Below are positions 63,586-64,000 of a stretch of 64,000 nucleotides of DNA, in pieces. The stretch is from Nymphaea colorata (taxonomy: Eukaryota; Streptophyta; Magnoliopsida; Nymphaeales; Nymphaeaceae): assembly GCF_008831285.2 (NCBI RefSeq), contig NC_045142.1, positions 5,523,501 to 5,587,500 on the forward strand, given 5' to 3'. Within the stretch, counting starts at the first letter, position 1; every line of letters begins with the position of its first letter. The translations under genes were made by a program, and so were the position numbers. Below the pieces are notes generated by a model. The model had not been told where the DNA came from. It made no database searches and worked only from the letters and a program-made list of their open reading frames with translations.

Positions 63586-64000
63586 ATCCCAACTACAGCC
63601 CGTCACTTAGATAATGGTGGGGCTTTCGAGGGTGATGGTTTTCCTGACCACTCTATTTTTGGGACTGTGACAAAAGGAAAAGGCTGTATGGTTATAGAAG
63701 AAAAGGCATCCTTTTCTATCAGAAAAGAACACTTCTCTGAGCTATGCAGATGCCGCTACCTTTTCATTCTATGCATTACCTCATGGAATATTGTTACATA
63801 ATTGATTAGAAGCGCCCACTTTTCATCAAATATCACGTTGTCAGTGGGAGAATTGTTGGTAGGCTTCCTAACAAATCATGTAGAACACCTGTGCTATTAA
63901 TTTGTTAATTTTGAAAAATTATAAGAAAAACAATCTCAAATTTTGGGGTGTACGTATATTCTGCATAAATAGTTTTATGAGTAAACTGTAACCACTAAAC
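63586..64000 (+). other. Probable 3'UTR and downstream DNA of RPP30
   Basis: No further coding exon was recognised before the window end. The polyadenylation site is not resolvable. Confidence 0.35.

Overview
The window is nuclear DNA from a flowering plant. Genes are split into many exons by AT-rich GT-AG introns, with long 5'UTR introns, abundant (AT)n, (CT)n and (GA)n microsatellites and many small non-autonomous transposon remnants. The families found are typical of land plants: ABCG half-transporter, Rubisco LSMT-like SET protein, RS2Z splicing factor, XYPPX/glycine-rich protein. The genus cannot be fixed from sequence alone.

Six protein-coding genes are supported. (1) 1-2049, minus: intron-less ABCG half-transporter whose last residues lie beyond the left edge. 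(2) 14460-28097, plus: 15-exon organellar SET-domain protein methyltransferase of the Rubisco LSMT-like family, about 455 aa. (3) 33644-37937, plus: RS2Z-type SR splicing factor with one RRM, two zinc knuckles and an RS/SP tail, 329 aa. (4) 45566-47075, plus: glycine-rich A3-like protein with GYPPQ repeats, 189 aa. (5) 50935-55668, minus: plant-specific type I membrane protein with paired cysteines, 226 aa. (6) 58177-63585, plus: RNase P/MRP subunit RPP30 (GAF1-like) with a long C-terminal extension, about 625 aa. I assembled the exon joins by hand from reading phase and GT-AG sites. The genes have unrelated housekeeping and membrane roles and form no cluster or pathway.

Between and inside the genes the DNA is repeat-dominated. 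2.1-14.2 kb is a gene-poor stretch with AT microsatellites up to about 187 bp, hAT-like MITE remnants, a 21-base poly-C run, tandem repeats and copies of a tRNA-derived SINE-like family. The long introns of the SET gene hold a nest of small elements. 38-43.8 kb, 47.3-50.9 kb and 55.7-58.1 kb are further repeat-rich spacers.

The most unusual signal is that many of these repeats are built from short words repeated in both orientations (GGTAC, GATAC, CGGGC, CTCGAG, GACTCGG, CTAGTTG, AGATCT, AACCAGGTTT, TTCGGATAT and others), each family using its own word. Some are nested in one another. One family sits as inverted copies in introns flanking two exons of the SET gene.
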